Counted from the first letter of the stretch, positions 1 to 8,866 are shown. The stretch: DNA of 45,217 nt from Burkholderiales bacterium (GCA_026932235.1 JAIXKR010000087.1:1-45217); one strand, 5' to 3'. Notes: generated by a model from the sequence alone, not told the origin. A program made the numbers and translations.

Positions 1-2
1 CG

Positions 3-80
3 CGGCAGATCGGCATTGCGGCCGACGTGCTGACGCGACAGGGCTGGGCGCAACCCCTCGCCGAGCTTGTGCCGGTGTAA
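3..80 (+). CDS. C-terminal end of an unidentified protein (partial)
   Basis: An open frame enters from the left edge and stops with TAA at 78-80, giving only 25 residues (begins RQIGIAADVL, ends AELVPV). This is too short to identify. The next frame starts with GTG directly after the stop. Because a fragment of hsdS follows, this may be the end of a gene inserted into or next to hsdS, or part of a rearranged hsd gene. That is inference only. Confidence 0.4.
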   Translation, partial: RQIGIAADVLTRQGWAQPLAELVPV

Positions 81-275
81 GTGAAGAAGTCGTTCGTAAA
101 CAGGTGCTTGCGGCATTGCTGGACGCTGGCCCGATGCCTTCGTCCAGCAAAGGTTTTAGCGAAGGATCAAGCAAAGACCGTTCTCGTTCGCATGTACCGC
201 ACCCGCCGGATCGCCGATGTGGTCACCGGCAAGCTCTACCCCGGCGCCGAACCCGCGGCGGCGCTCGACGAATGA
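81..275 (+). pseudogene. Remnant of type I restriction specificity subunit HsdS (C-terminal end)
   Basis: The frame starts with GTG at 81 and encodes 64 residues. Only the last 27 or so look familiar: MYRTRRIADVVTGKL closely matches the C-terminal helix end of HsdS subunits, which commonly read EYRTRLIADVVTGKLDVREAA. The first 36 residues (81 to about 188) do not resemble HsdS. They look like out-of-frame or foreign sequence, so the gene has lost its target-recognition domains here. An intact hsdS/hsdM could still exist outside the window. The position directly before hsdR-linked genes supports the HsdS assignment. What is seen is the short motif; that it is a broken hsdS is inferred. Confidence 0.55.
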
Positions 276-344
276 AGCGCGGCGTCCGGCCTGTCGCAGC
301 CGCCTCGATCAAGCCGGTGCACAGGCAGGCGGCCGCGCAAGACG

Positions 345-380
345 TTCCCGATTCGGGTACGATCATTCCCGAAATGGGAA
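345..380. promoter_or_regulatory. Paired palindromic operator sites over the MNT gene start
   Basis: Two related palindromes share the left arm TTCCCGA: TTCCCGATTCGGGTA at 345-359 and TTCCCGAAATGGGAA at 366-380. The second is a perfect TTCCC-N5-GGGAA inverted repeat and contains the ATG (374-376) of the next gene. Their starts are exactly 21 bp apart, two helical turns, so they would face the same side of DNA. The downstream protein begins with a winged-helix domain. Autoregulation by that protein is the simplest reading but is inference. Confidence 0.6.
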
Positions 381-994
381 CAAACTCCGAACCGCGCGTC
401 GATCCGGCTCCGACAGGCGGTCTGGCCGGCGCCCTGTTCACGCCCGTGCAGCAGGTGGTGCTGGGGCTTTTGTTTGGCCAGCCCGACCGGCGCTTCCAGA
501 GCGGGGAGCTGATCCGGCTCGCGGACTCGGGGACCGGCGCGGTCCATCGGGTGCTCACGCGCCTGGCCGCGGCGGGGCTGGTGTCGGTCGAGCGCGTCGG
601 CAACCAGAAGTACTACCAGGCGAATCGGGCGAGCCCGGTGTTCGACGAGCTGCACGGCCTGATCCTCAAGACCTCGGGGCTGCTCGGCCCGTTGCGGGCG
701 GCGCTGGCTCCGCTCGCCGGGCGCATCCGCGCCGCCTTCGTCTACGGCTCGGTCGCCAAGGGCACCGATCACGCCGCGAGCGACATCGACCTGATGGTCG
801 TCGCGGACGACGTCGATTACACGGAGCTCTATGCGGCCCTGCAGGCCGTCGAATCCGCGCTCGCGCGGAGCGTCAGCCCCAACCTGATGACGCTCGCCGA
901 ATGGCGGCGCAAGCACAAGCAGGCCGGGTTCGTGGCGCGCATCGCCGCCCAGCCGCGCCTCTTCGTACTGGGCTCGGACGATGACCTCGGCTGA
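374..994 (+). CDS. Winged-helix / minimal nucleotidyltransferase fusion (MntA-like)
   Basis: The protein has 206 residues. Residues about 20-85 form a winged helix-turn-helix of MarR/ArsR type (SGELIRLADSGTGAVHRVLTRL, then a wing ending KYYQAN). Residues about 115-200 form a DNA polymerase beta-like minimal nucleotidyltransferase with the complete GSx10DxD signature: GSVAKGTDHAASDIDL, G125-S126, D137 and D139. In MNT/HEPN pairs the MNT partner acts as antitoxin and can AMPylate the HEPN protein; that is family knowledge. ATG 374 was chosen because the upstream frame is low-complexity and the two operators sit exactly at this start. The stop overlaps the HEPN gene by 14 nt, so translation is probably coupled. 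The gene lies between an hsdS fragment and hsdR, implying service to the restriction locus or a module inserted in it. Confidence 0.82.
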   Translation: MGTNSEPRVDPAPTGGLAGALFTPVQQVVLGLLFGQPDRRFQSGELIRLADSGTGAVHRVLTRLAAAGLVSVERVGNQKYYQANRASPVFDELHGLILKTSGLLGPLRAALAPLAGRIRAAFVYGSVAKGTDHAASDIDLMVVADDVDYTELYAALQAVESALARSVSPNLMTLAEWRRKHKQAGFVARIAAQPRLFVLGSDDDLG

Positions 995-1403
995 GCTCGA
1001 CAACCTCGTGCGCGTCGGCAGGCTCAAGCGCGAGCCGCCGACGGACGACGAGATCGCGGGCCTGCTGCGCTCGGCGCAGGAGCGGCTGAAGGACGCGGGC
1101 CGCGCCGAGTTGTCGTACGCCAGCCAATTCGACCTCGCCTACAACGCCGCGCACGCCCTGGCGCTCGTCGCGCTGCGCCGCGCCGGCTACCGGTCGGCGA
1201 ACCGCTATCTCGTGTTCCAGGCGCTGCCGCACACGGTCGGCATGGAGGCGGCGAAGTGGCGGGTGCTCGCCAAGGCGCACGAGCGGCGCAACCTCGCCGA
1301 ATACGAGGGCTTCCTGGAGCGTGACGACCGCCTGCTGGCCGAATTGATCGCGATCGCCGGCGAGCTGCGAGGGCTCGTCGCGGCGCGGGGAGCAGGATCG
1401 TGA
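981..1403 (+). CDS. HEPN-like protein, partner of the MNT protein
   Basis: This 140-residue, mostly helical protein has the size and position of the HEPN partner in MNT-HEPN toxin-antitoxin pairs. Typical HEPN features are the helix DLAYNAAHALALVALRRAGY (51-70), the YLVFQALPHT stretch and the second-helix motif ERRNLAEYEG (101-110). In RNase HEPN toxins the motif is R-x4-6-H. Here R103-N104 is followed by Y108 where HepT-type proteins carry the His, so the usual catalytic His is not evident. Either it is a non-nucleolytic HEPN or the active site is arranged differently. It overlaps the MNT gene upstream by 14 nt and hsdR downstream by 4 nt (GTGA), so all three are one translationally coupled unit. 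Confidence 0.7.
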   Translation: MTSAELDNLVRVGRLKREPPTDDEIAGLLRSAQERLKDAGRAELSYASQFDLAYNAAHALALVALRRAGYRSANRYLVFQALPHTVGMEAAKWRVLAKAHERRNLAEYEGFLERDDRLLAELIAIAGELRGLVAARGAGS

Positions 1404-4400
1404 CGACCGACACCAGCGAACGCGGCCTGGAACGCCTGATCTGCACGGCGCTGACCGGCGCGCCCTGCGATCCGGGCGTGCCGGCCAACATGGTCCAGCA
1501 ACGCCCGGCGAGCTACGCCGCGGGCTGGATCTGCGGCGCGGCAGAGGACTACGAGCGCGAATACTGCGTGGATCTCGCCCAGCTCGCGGCCTTCCTGCGC
1601 GCGACGCAGCCGCAGGTGTGCGAGGCGCTGGATCTCGGAGCCGACGGGCCGACGCGGCGCAAGTTCCTGGCGCGGCTGCAGGGCGAGATCAGCAAGCGCG
1701 GCAGCATCGACGTGCTGCGCCACGGGCTCGGGCACGGGCCGCATCACATCGACCTCTTCTATGGCACGCCGTCGCCGGGCAATGCGAAGGCGGCCGAGCT
1801 TCACGCCGCCAACCGCTTCAGCGTGACGCGGCAGTTGCGCTACAGCCGCGAGGAGACGCAGCGCGCGCTCGACCTCGCGCTGTTCATCAACGGCCTGCCC
1901 ATCGTCACCTTCGAACTCAAGAACAGCCTGACCAAGCAGACGGTGGCAGACGCCGTCCAGCAGTACCAGCGCGACCGCGATCCGCGCGAGAAGCTCTTCG
2001 AGTTCGGGCGCTGCGTGGTGCACTTCGCGGTGGACGACCACGAGGTGCGCTTCTGCACGCACCTGAAGGGCAAGGGCTCGTGGTTCCTGCCGTTCAACCA
2101 GGGCTGGAACGACGGCGCCGGCAACCCGCCCAACCCCAATGGCCTCAAGACCGACTATCTGTGGAAGCGCATCCTGACGCGCGCGGGACTCACCGACATC
2201 CTCGAGAACTACGCGCAGATCGTCGAGACGAAGGACGAGAAGACCGGCCGCAAGAAGGCGGTGCAGATCTGGCCGCGCTTCCACCAGCTCGACGCGGTGC
2301 GCCGGCTGCTCGCCGACGCGCGGGCCAACGGCGCGGGCCGGCGCTATCTCGTCCAGCACTCGGCGGGCAGCGGCAAGTCGAACTCGATCGCCTGGCTCGC
2401 GCACCAGCTCATCGGCCTGGCGAAGGACGAGGCGACGGTGTTCGACTCGATCATCGTCGTCACCGACCGGCGCATCCTCGACCAGCAGATCCGCGACACG
2501 ATCAAGCAGTTCGCGCAGGTGGGCGCCACGGTCGGGCACGCCGAGCACTCGGGCGACCTGCGCAGGTTCATCGCCGAGGGCAAGAAGATCATCATTTCCA
2601 CGGTGCAGAAGTTCCCGTTCATCCTCGACGAGATCGGGAGCGAGCACCAGCGGCGGCGGTTTGCCATCGTCATCGACGAGGCGCATTCGAGCCAGGGCGG
2701 GCGAACCTCCGCCGCGATGTCGATGGCGCTTTCGGCGAGCCGCGCCGGGGAGGACGACGACACGCTGGAGGACCAGGTCAACCGGCTGATGGAGGCCAGG
2801 AAGCTGCTGCCCAACGCCAGCTACTTCGCCTTCACCGCGACGCCCAAGAACAAGACGCTGGAGATCTTCGGCGAGCCCGAGCCGCAGCCCGACGGCACGG
2901 TCAGGCACCGGCCCTTCCACAGCTACACGATGAAGCAGGCGATCCAGGAAGGCTTCATCCTGGACGTGCTCAGGCACTACACGCCGGTCGAGAGCTACTA
3001 CAAGCTCGTCAAGAAGATCGAGGGCGACCCGGAGTTCGACACCAGGCGCGCGAAGAAGAAGCTGCGGCGGTATGTGGAGAGCCACGACCACGCGATCCGC
3101 CTCAAGGCCGAGATCATGGTGGACCACTTCCACGAGCAGGTGCTGGCACTGCACAAGATTGGCGGCGAGGCGCGCGCGATGGTCGTGACCAGCGGCATCG
3201 AGCGGGCGATCCAGTACTTCCACGCCATCCGCGACTACCTCACCGAGCGCAAGAGCCGCTGCCAGGCGATCGTCGCCTTTTCCGGCGAACACGAGTGGGG
3301 CGGCGCGAAGGTGACGGAAGCGTCGCTCAACGGTTTTCCGGCTAGCCAGATTGCCGAGAAGATCCAGCAGGACCCGTACCGCTTGCTGATCTGCGCCGAC
3401 AAGTTCCAGACCGGCTACGACGAACCGCTGCTGCACACGATGTACGTGGACAAGCCGCTGTCGGGCATCAAGGCAGTGCAGACGCTGTCACGCCTCAACC
3501 GCGCGCATCCGAAGAAGCACGACGTGTTCGTGCTCGACTTCATGAACGATGCCGACACGATCCAGCAGGCCTTCGCCGACTACTACCGCACGACGATCCT
3601 CGCCGAGGAGACCGACCCGAACAAGCTGCACGACCTGAAGGCGGCGCTCGACGCGCATCAGGTCTACGCCGCCACCCAGGTGGACGGGTTGGTCGCGCTC
3701 TACCTCGGCGGCGCGGACCGCGAGCGGCTCGACCCGATCCTCGATGCCTGCGTCGCCGACTACCGGGAGCGGCTGGACGAAGACGCCCAGGTGGATTTCA
3801 AGGGCAAGGCCAAGGCCTTCCTGCGCACCTACGGCTTTCTCTCCTCGATCCTGCCGTACACCAATGCCGAGTGGGAGAAGCTGTCGATCTTCCTCGGCTT
3901 TCTCGTGCCCAAGCTGCCGGCACCCATCGAGGAAGACCTCTCCCGCGGCATCCTCGAGGCAATCGACATGGACAGCTACCGCGTGGAGAAGCAGGCGGCC
4001 GCCAGGATCCAGCTGCCCGACGCGGATGCCGAGATCGCGCCCGTGCCGACGGCGGGCGGCGGCCGCAAGCCGGAGCCCGAGCTGGATCGACTCTCGAACA
4101 TCCTCAAGGCGTTCAACGACCAGTTCGGCAACATCCACTGGTCCGACGCCGACCGCGTGCACAAGCTGATCACCGAGGACATCCCGAACCGGGTGGCCGC
4201 CGACGAGGCCTATCAGAACGCGCGGCAGAACTCGGACAAGCAGAACGCGCGCATCGAACACGACAAGGCGCTTGCACGCGTCATGACCGCCGTGCTGAAG
4301 GACGACACGGAGCTCTTCAAGCAGTTCATGGACAACGACTCGTTCCGGCGCTGGATGACGGATACGGTGTTCGGGCTGACGTACTCGGAGCATCCGGCGC

Positions 4401-4441
4401 GCCAGCGGGCGGGTTCGCGGGCGGGTCCGTGGGCGGGTTAG
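1400..4441 (+). CDS. hsdR: Type I restriction enzyme motor/nuclease subunit HsdR
   Basis: The protein has 1013 residues, full length for HsdR. The N-terminal nuclease region contains the PD-ExK core FELKNS (E172, K174) followed by the conserved QxxxY-type helix ADAVQQYQRDRD. The translocase has Walker A SAGSGKS (321-327), DEAH box VIDEAHSSQGG (426-429), the TATP motif FAFTATPKNK and a late helicase motif QTLSRLNRAHP. HsdR cuts DNA after ATP-driven translocation and needs HsdM and HsdS to recognise its site. No hsdM lies in the window and only an HsdS tail is present upstream, so activity depends on genes to the left. The GTG start overlaps the HEPN stop. The C-terminus ends in a G/A/R-rich low-complexity tail from a GCGGG-rich tract just before the stop; it may be an eroded end. 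Confidence 0.93.
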   Translation: MTTDTSERGLERLICTALTGAPCDPGVPANMVQQRPASYAAGWICGAAEDYEREYCVDLAQLAAFLRATQPQVCEALDLGADGPTRRKFLARLQGEISKRGSIDVLRHGLGHGPHHIDLFYGTPSPGNAKAAELHAANRFSVTRQLRYSREETQRALDLALFINGLPIVTFELKNSLTKQTVADAVQQYQRDRDPREKLFEFGRCVVHFAVDDHEVRFCTHLKGKGSWFLPFNQGWNDGAGNPPNPNGLKTDYLWKRILTRAGLTDILENYAQIVETKDEKTGRKKAVQIWPRFHQLDAVRRLLADARANGAGRRYLVQHSAGSGKSNSIAWLAHQLIGLAKDEATVFDSIIVVTDRRILDQQIRDTIKQFAQVGATVGHAEHSGDLRRFIAEGKKIIISTVQKFPFILDEIGSEHQRRRFAIVIDEAHSSQGGRTSAAMSMALSASRAGEDDDTLEDQVNRLMEARKLLPNASYFAFTATPKNKTLEIFGEPEPQPDGTVRHRPFHSYTMKQAIQEGFILDVLRHYTPVESYYKLVKKIEGDPEFDTRRAKKKLRRYVESHDHAIRLKAEIMVDHFHEQVLALHKIGGEARAMVVTSGIERAIQYFHAIRDYLTERKSRCQAIVAFSGEHEWGGAKVTEASLNGFPASQIAEKIQQDPYRLLICADKFQTGYDEPLLHTMYVDKPLSGIKAVQTLSRLNRAHPKKHDVFVLDFMNDADTIQQAFADYYRTTILAEETDPNKLHDLKAALDAHQVYAATQVDGLVALYLGGADRERLDPILDACVADYRERLDEDAQVDFKGKAKAFLRTYGFLSSILPYTNAEWEKLSIFLGFLVPKLPAPIEEDLSRGILEAIDMDSYRVEKQAAARIQLPDADAEIAPVPTAGGGRKPEPELDRLSNILKAFNDQFGNIHWSDADRVHKLITEDIPNRVAADEAYQNARQNSDKQNARIEHDKALARVMTAVLKDDTELFKQFMDNDSFRRWMTDTVFGLTYSEHPARQRAGSRAGPWAG

Positions 4442-4514
4442 CGCACCGCGGACGCAGCCCTTGTGTGGCCGCTTGCCGCAGCACGCATCCGCACCGGATC
4501 GCTTGCCAGCGCAG

Positions 4515-5906
4515 CTACTTGCCGATGCAAAAGCGCGAGAAGATCTCGCCGAGCAGTTCGTCGGCGCTCATCTGGCCGGTGATCTCGCCCAGGTGTTCGT
4601 GCGCCAGGCGCAGTTCCTCGGCGAGCAGGTCGAGCGCGGCGTTGCCTTGCCCGGCATGCGCCAGCGCCTGCTGCAGCTGCGCGCGCGTGCGCTGCAGCGC
4701 GTCGACGTGGCGCGCGCGGGCGATGAAGACGCCTTCGGCGCCCGGCTGCCAGCCGGCCTGCGCGAGCAGCGCCTGGCGCAGCGCCTGCAGGCCCTGGCCG
4801 CTGCGCGCGGACAGCGTGATCGCGCCGGCGGGGAGCTCCGCGGGCAGTTGCGCGGCCACGCCGGCCGGCACCGCGTCGAGCTTGTTGTAGACCTGCAGCA
4901 CGGCCACGCCCGCGGGCAGCTGCGCCGCGATCGCCGCGTCGGCGGCCTCGTAGCCGGGCTCGCCGCGGCGCGTGAGGTCGTGCAGGAAGATCACCGCGTC
5001 GGCTTCGCCGATCGCCTGCCAGCTGCGCGCGATGCCGATGCGCTCGACTTCGTCGCTGGCCTCGTGGCCAGCGCGCAGGCCGGCCGTGTCGACGACGTGC
5101 AACGGCACGCCCTCGATCTGGATCGTCTCGGCGACGCGGTCGCGCGTCGTGCCCGGGATCGCGGTGACGATCGCCAGCTCCGCGCCGGCCAGCGCGTTGA
5201 GCAGCGAGCTCTTGCCGACGTTCGGTTGTCCCGCGAGCACGACGCGCAGGCCCTCGCGCAGCAGCGCGCCCTGGCGCGCCTGCGCAAGCGTCGCGTCGAG
5301 TTCGGCGGCGATCGCCTGCAGCCGGCCGAGCGCGTCGGCCTCCTGCAGGAAGTCGACCTCCTCCTCGGGGAAGTCGAGGGTCGCCTCGACCAGCATGCGC
5401 AGCTGCACGATGCGCTCGGCCAGCGCGTGCACCCGCTGCGAGAAGGCGCCGGCCAGGGCGCGCGAGGCCGAGCGCGCCGCGGCCTCGGTGCTGGCGTCGA
5501 TCAGGTCCGCCACCGCCTCGGCCTGCGCGAGGTCGAGCTTGCCGTTCAGGAACGCGCGCTGCGTGAACTCGCCCGGCTGCGCCAGGCGTGCGCCGGGCAG
5601 CGCTTCCAGGCAGCGCGCCAGCAGCAGCTGCAGCAGCACCGGCCCGCCGTGCGCCTGCAGCTCGAGCACGTCCTCGCCGGTGTAGGAATGCGGCGCCGGG
5701 AAGTGGATCGCCAGGCCCTGGTCGATGACCTCGCCCTGCGCATCGAGAAAAGCGCCGTAGTGCGCGAACCGCGGCGTGAGCGGGCGCCCACACACGGCGG
5801 CGATCAGCGGCGCCAGGTCGGCGCCCGAGGCACGCACGATGCCCACCGCCCCGCGGCCGGGCGCGGTGGCAATCGCGACGATGGGGTCGTTCAGGCGGGC
5901 GAGCAT
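4515..5906 (-). CDS. mnmE: tRNA uridine-5-carboxymethylaminomethyl GTPase MnmE
   Basis: MnmE works with MnmG to modify the wobble uridine of several tRNAs. From ATG at 5906 the protein has 463 residues, the usual length, and starts [19 protein letters not shown], the conserved folate-binding N-terminus. GTPase motifs are [14 protein letters not shown] (G1), DTAGLR (G3) and NKLD (G4). It ends in CIGK, the C-terminal Cys-x-Gly-Lys motif essential for modification. An in-frame ATG at 5927 would add seven residues without a better ribosome-binding site. It is the last gene of the leftward rpmH-rnpA-yidD-yidC-mnmE group and converges on hsdR with 73 nt between. Confidence 0.95.
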   Translation of the reverse strand: MLARLNDPIVAIATAPGRGAVGIVRASGADLAPLIAAVCGRPLTPRFAHYGAFLDAQGEVIDQGLAIHFPAPHSYTGEDVLELQAHGGPVLLQLLLARCLEALPGARLAQPGEFTQRAFLNGKLDLAQAEAVADLIDASTEAAARSASRALAGAFSQRVHALAERIVQLRMLVEATLDFPEEEVDFLQEADALGRLQAIAAELDATLAQARQGALLREGLRVVLAGQPNVGKSSLLNALAGAELAIVTAIPGTTRDRVAETIQIEGVPLHVVDTAGLRAGHEASDEVERIGIARSWQAIGEADAVIFLHDLTRRGEPGYEAADAAIAAQLPAGVAVLQVYNKLDAVPAGVAAQLPAELPAGAITLSARSGQGLQALRQALLAQAGWQPGAEGVFIARARHVDALQRTRAQLQQALAHAGQGNAALDLLAEELRLAHEHLGEITGQMSADELLGEIFSRFCIGK

Positions 5907-6139
5907 CGCCCCGGAGCTGCTGCGCATGTTCGGGTCATTGTGGCGCGGCAGCCCGGATCGGCGAGCCCTGCTTGGCGCGGGTGGAGCAGCGGCGGCGGCG
6001 TTGGCTGGCCGCGCCGCGGGTCTCCCGAGCCGGTCGGATGGGACCGGGTCACCCGCATGCCCGCATCGTCGGATCAATCCGTGCGGGCTTCAACCCCTGT
6101 TCGCGGGGTGCGCGGCGACGCCGTGCGCGATGTCACGCG

Positions 6140-6159
6140 TCCCGGGCGTGCACCCGGGA
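6140..6159 (-). terminator. GC hairpin downstream of yidC (possible terminator)
   Basis: A perfect 7-bp stem, TCCCGGG-N6-CCCGGGA, begins about 25 nt past the yidC stop in the 277-nt gap before mnmE. There is no T tract after it on the minus strand, so it is not a classic intrinsic terminator. Its position fits a transcript end or pause. Nothing else is evident in this gap. Confidence 0.3.
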
Positions 6160-6183
6160 GGGCGCGCCGCAGCACCCGCATCG

Positions 6184-7845
6184 CTACTTGTTCAGCACGC
6201 CCAGCCGCTTGTTGATGAACCACTGCTGCGCGATCGAGAGGATGTTGTTCGTCAGCCAGTAGAGCACCAGGCCTGCGGGGAAGAAGAAGAACATGAACGA
6301 GAAGACGAGCGGCATGATCCACATCATCTTGGCCTGCGTCGGGTCCGGCGGCGTCGGATTGAGCCAGACCTGGAACAGCGAGGACAGCGTCATCAGGATC
6401 GGCAGGATGAACCAGGGGTCCTTGTCGGCGAGATCGGTGATCCAGCCGATCCAGGGCGCGTTGCGCATCTCGACGCTGGAGAGCAGCACCCAGTACAGCG
6501 CGATGAAGAAGGGCATCTGCACGACGATCGGCAGGCAGCTGCCGAGCGGGTTGACCTTCTCCTCGCGGTAGATGCGCATCATCTCCTGCTGCATCTTCTG
6601 CGGCTCGTCCTTGTAGCGCTCGCGCAGCTCCATCACGCGCGGGTTGACGGCCTTCATCTTCGCCATCGAGCGGTAGGCGCTGGCGTTGAGCCAGTAGAAG
6701 GCGATCTTCAGCAGCACGACCAGCGCCACGATCGCCCAGCCCCAGTTGCCGATCACCTTGTGCAACTGGTCGAGGAGCCAGAACAGCGGCTTGGCGAGCA
6801 TCGTGAACCAGCCGTAGTCCTTCACGAGGTCCAGTCCGGGTGCGAGCGCGGCGAGCCTGTGCTCCTCCTGCGGGCCGGCGTAGAGCCTGGCCTGGTGCAC
6901 GCTCGAGGCGCCGGGTGCGAGCTCGCCCAGCGGCGTCACCATCGCGATCGTGTACTGGTTGTCGGCGATCTTGGCCACGCGGTACTCGCGCGGCTGCGGC
7001 GCGGGCAGCAGCCAGGCGGAGGCGAAGTAGTGCTGCACCATCGCCACCCAGCCGTCGCCGGCCTGCTTGACGAACTCGGCCTTGCCCTTGTCGATGTCCT
7101 CGAACTGGATCTTCTGGAACTTGCCCTGCTCGGTGTAGACGGCCGGGCCGGTGAAGGTGAAGTAGAAGCGCGACTCACCCTCGGGCGGCTGGCCGTCGCG
7201 CGCGAGCTGCAGGTAGAGCTGCGGCAACACCGCGAGCGCACCCTCGTTGAAGACCTCGTGTTTCACGTCGACGAGGTAGCTGCCGCGCGTGAAGGTGTAG
7301 GTCTTCACCAGGCGGACGCCGGCCTCGCTGCGGCCCTCGAAGCGCAGTTCCAGCGTGTCCTGTCCCGGCTGCAGCGTGCGCGGCCCGGGGACGACGCTCA
7401 TCGGCGTCAGATGGGTAGGCAGCGAGAGGCCGCCCTGCGTGCTGATGAGGCCGGTCTGCGCCAGATAGAGCCGCCTGCCGTCGCGCTCGAAGAGGACGAC
7501 GTTGCGCGAGCGGTCGTTGTTGTCGCGGTAGTCGAGCAGTTCCATCCGCACCAGCGTGCCGCCGACGCTGTCGAAAACCGCCTTCACGCGGTCGGTGGCG
7601 ATTTCGACGCGCTCGCCCGCAGCCACGGCCGCGGCGGGCGCCGAGGGCGTGCCCGCAAGCGCGGCGGTGGCGGCGGCGGCCGGCACGCCTGCGGGCGCGC
7701 TGCCTGCGGCCACGGCGCTCGCTGCCGGCGGCGCGGCCATGCCGAACAGCGTGGGCTGCCCGTTGTGCCGGTTCCACGCGTCATAGAGCAGGACGAGCGA
7801 CATCGTGAAGACCACCCACAGCAGGGTACGGCGCATATCGGTCAT
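6184..7845 (-). CDS. yidC: Membrane protein insertase YidC
   Basis: YidC inserts and folds inner-membrane proteins alone or with SecYEG. The 553-residue protein starts [20 protein letters not shown], the N-terminal membrane anchor of Gram-negative YidC. An Ala/Pro-rich linker follows (about 30-75), then the periplasmic beta-sandwich. The C-terminal Oxa1 core contains [34 protein letters not shown] and [18 protein letters not shown], ending with [14 protein letters not shown]. The start codon overlaps the yidD stop (ATGA), so the two are translationally coupled, as usual in this cluster. The linker is unusually alanine-rich but otherwise ordinary. Confidence 0.97.
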   Translation of the reverse strand: MTDMRRTLLWVVFTMSLVLLYDAWNRHNGQPTLFGMAAPPAASAVAAGSAPAGVPAAAATAALAGTPSAPAAAVAAGERVEIATDRVKAVFDSVGGTLVRMELLDYRDNNDRSRNVVLFERDGRRLYLAQTGLISTQGGLSLPTHLTPMSVVPGPRTLQPGQDTLELRFEGRSEAGVRLVKTYTFTRGSYLVDVKHEVFNEGALAVLPQLYLQLARDGQPPEGESRFYFTFTGPAVYTEQGKFQKIQFEDIDKGKAEFVKQAGDGWVAMVQHYFASAWLLPAPQPREYRVAKIADNQYTIAMVTPLGELAPGASSVHQARLYAGPQEEHRLAALAPGLDLVKDYGWFTMLAKPLFWLLDQLHKVIGNWGWAIVALVVLLKIAFYWLNASAYRSMAKMKAVNPRVMELRERYKDEPQKMQQEMMRIYREEKVNPLGSCLPIVVQMPFFIALYWVLLSSVEMRNAPWIGWITDLADKDPWFILPILMTLSSLFQVWLNPTPPDPTQAKMMWIMPLVFSFMFFFFPAGLVLYWLTNNILSIAQQWFINKRLGVLNK

Positions 7846-8207
7846 GAAGATTTCCCGGGATCGGAATGGTCATCGCCGGCGCGCAGCGGCAGCCGCGTGA
7901 AGAGGCCGGCGAAGGGATGCTGCTGCGGCACCGGATCGTCGCCGCCGAGCGACCACGGGTTGCAGCGCAGCACGCGCCAGGCGGCAAGCGCCGTGCCGCC
8001 CAGCGCGCCGTGGCGGTTCAAGGCCTGCAGCGCATAGTGCGAGCAACTCGGGTAGTAGCGGCAGACGTTGCCCAGCCAGGCGCTGAACAGGAGCTGGTAG
8101 GTACGCACCAGTGCCACCAGCAGCCGTCGCGGCAGCACGAGCAGAGCCCGCAGCGCGTTCGTGAGCGCGCTTGCGGCGCTCGAAGCGGGGTGACCGTCGA
8201 CCGACAT
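7842..8207 (-). CDS. yidD: Membrane protein insertion efficiency factor YidD
   Basis: This small protein (121 residues from ATG at 8207) carries the YidD signature: [20 protein letters not shown] with the conserved Cys pair, [11 protein letters not shown], and [12 protein letters not shown]. YidD lies between rnpA and yidC in most bacteria and aids membrane protein insertion. The open frame extends upstream into rnpA, but the family start fits M-SVDGHP, 14 nt after the rnpA stop. The C-terminus ends with an acidic/polar tail and overlaps yidC by 4 nt. Confidence 0.93.
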   Translation of the reverse strand: MSVDGHPASSAASALTNALRALLVLPRRLLVALVRTYQLLFSAWLGNVCRYYPSCSHYALQALNRHGALGGTALAAWRVLRCNPWSLGGDDPVPQQHPFAGLFTRLPLRAGDDHSDPGKSS

Positions 8208-8221
8208 GCCTGCGCTCGCTC

Positions 8222-8704
8222 TCAAACTCGGCAGGCACGGGAGGAATGGTGCGCCTGCGCACGCTCGAACAGGCCCGACAGTTCGAGCCGCACGGCCTGC
8301 CGCAGTGCGCGCGAGGCTGCGCTCGGGTAGTCCGCGGCCGCATAGGGCACGCGCAGCCGCACCAGCCACAGGCCCGGGGCCAAGCGCGGGAGCTGTTCCC
8401 GCATCACCGCCCGGATCTGGCGCCGCAGCAGGTTGCGCGTGACCGCGCGCCGCGCATGGCGCTTCGGGATCACGCTCCCCAGCCAGTAGCCCTGCGGCTC
8501 CGGGTCGCGGACCTTATCCACAGGCGGGTCGCTGCCTCGTTCGTCATCTGTTGATAAGACAGTGGATTGCGGGTGGACACGCGCGTACGCCGTGCCCGTC
8601 GGCAAGGCCGACAGGTGGTGCACGGCGAAGTGAGCGCTTCGCGAGCGCATGGGCGCGGCGAGCAGGCGCTGGAAGTCGACCGGTCGATGCAGGCGACCGA
8701 TCAT
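8222..8704 (-). CDS. rnpA: Ribonuclease P protein component RnpA
   Basis: RnpA binds RNase P RNA for 5' maturation of tRNA precursors. The 160-residue protein has the core [10 protein letters not shown], then the RNR signature region [19 protein letters not shown] (80-98). Compared with typical 115-130-residue RnpA there is an insertion at about residues 40-71, between the second beta strand region and the [11 protein letters not shown] strand. That insertion is encoded by DNA carrying two DnaA-box-like sequences (see separate entry). The start ATG at 8704 lies 21 nt after the rpmH stop, the normal arrangement. Confidence 0.93.
   Translation of the reverse strand: MIGRLHRPVDFQRLLAAPMRSRSAHFAVHHLSALPTGTAYARVHPQSTVLSTDDERGSDPPVDKVRDPEPQGYWLGSVIPKRHARRAVTRNLLRRQIRAVMREQLPRLAPGLWLVRLRVPYAAADYPSAASRALRQAVRLELSGLFERAQAHHSSRACRV
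8514..8557. promoter_or_regulatory. DnaA-box pair inside rnpA
   Basis: TTATCCACA at 8514-8522 is a perfect consensus DnaA box on the plus strand. TGTTGATAA at 8549-8557 is a one-mismatch box in the opposite orientation. Both lie in the rnpA codons for the extra segment (LST at residues 50-52 and PVDK at 61-64). Other Burkholderiales RnpA proteins, as I recall them, also carry LST/PVDK patches here, which hints at selection on DNA rather than protein. They may belong to the origin or to DnaA titration. Confidence 0.55.
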
Positions 8705-8725
8705 CGCCGGCGCACGGATCCGGAC

Positions 8726-8860
8726 TCAGGCCGCCAGGCGCTTGCGGCCCTTGGCGCGACGTGCGTTGATGACGGCCCGGCCGCCGCGCGTCTTCATGCG
8801 CACGAGGAAACCGTGCGTCCGCGCGCGGCGGGTCTTGGACGGCTGGTAGGTGCGCTTCAT
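8726..8860 (-). CDS. rpmH: 50S ribosomal protein L34
   Basis: A 44-residue basic protein with the L34 sequence: [20 protein letters not shown], then [21 protein letters not shown]. It belongs to the large ribosomal subunit. An in-frame ATG lies two codons upstream at 8866. A GGAG ribosome-binding site is 7 nt before 8866 but 13 nt before 8860, so a MAMKRTYQ start is possible. The usual family start is kept here. First gene of the leftward operon, divergent from dnaA. Confidence 0.96.
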   Translation of the reverse strand: MKRTYQPSKTRRARTHGFLVRMKTRGGRAVINARRAKGRKRLAA

Positions 8861-8866
8861 GGCCAT

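Noticed and set aside
1205-3436. A 743-codon frame antisense to hsdR
   Set aside because: hsdR has all nuclease and helicase motifs; the antisense product is Arg/Leu/Ala-rich without motifs.
5776-8037. A 753-codon plus-strand frame across mnmE/yidC
   Set aside because: Antisense to yidC and yidD, which are clearly recognised.
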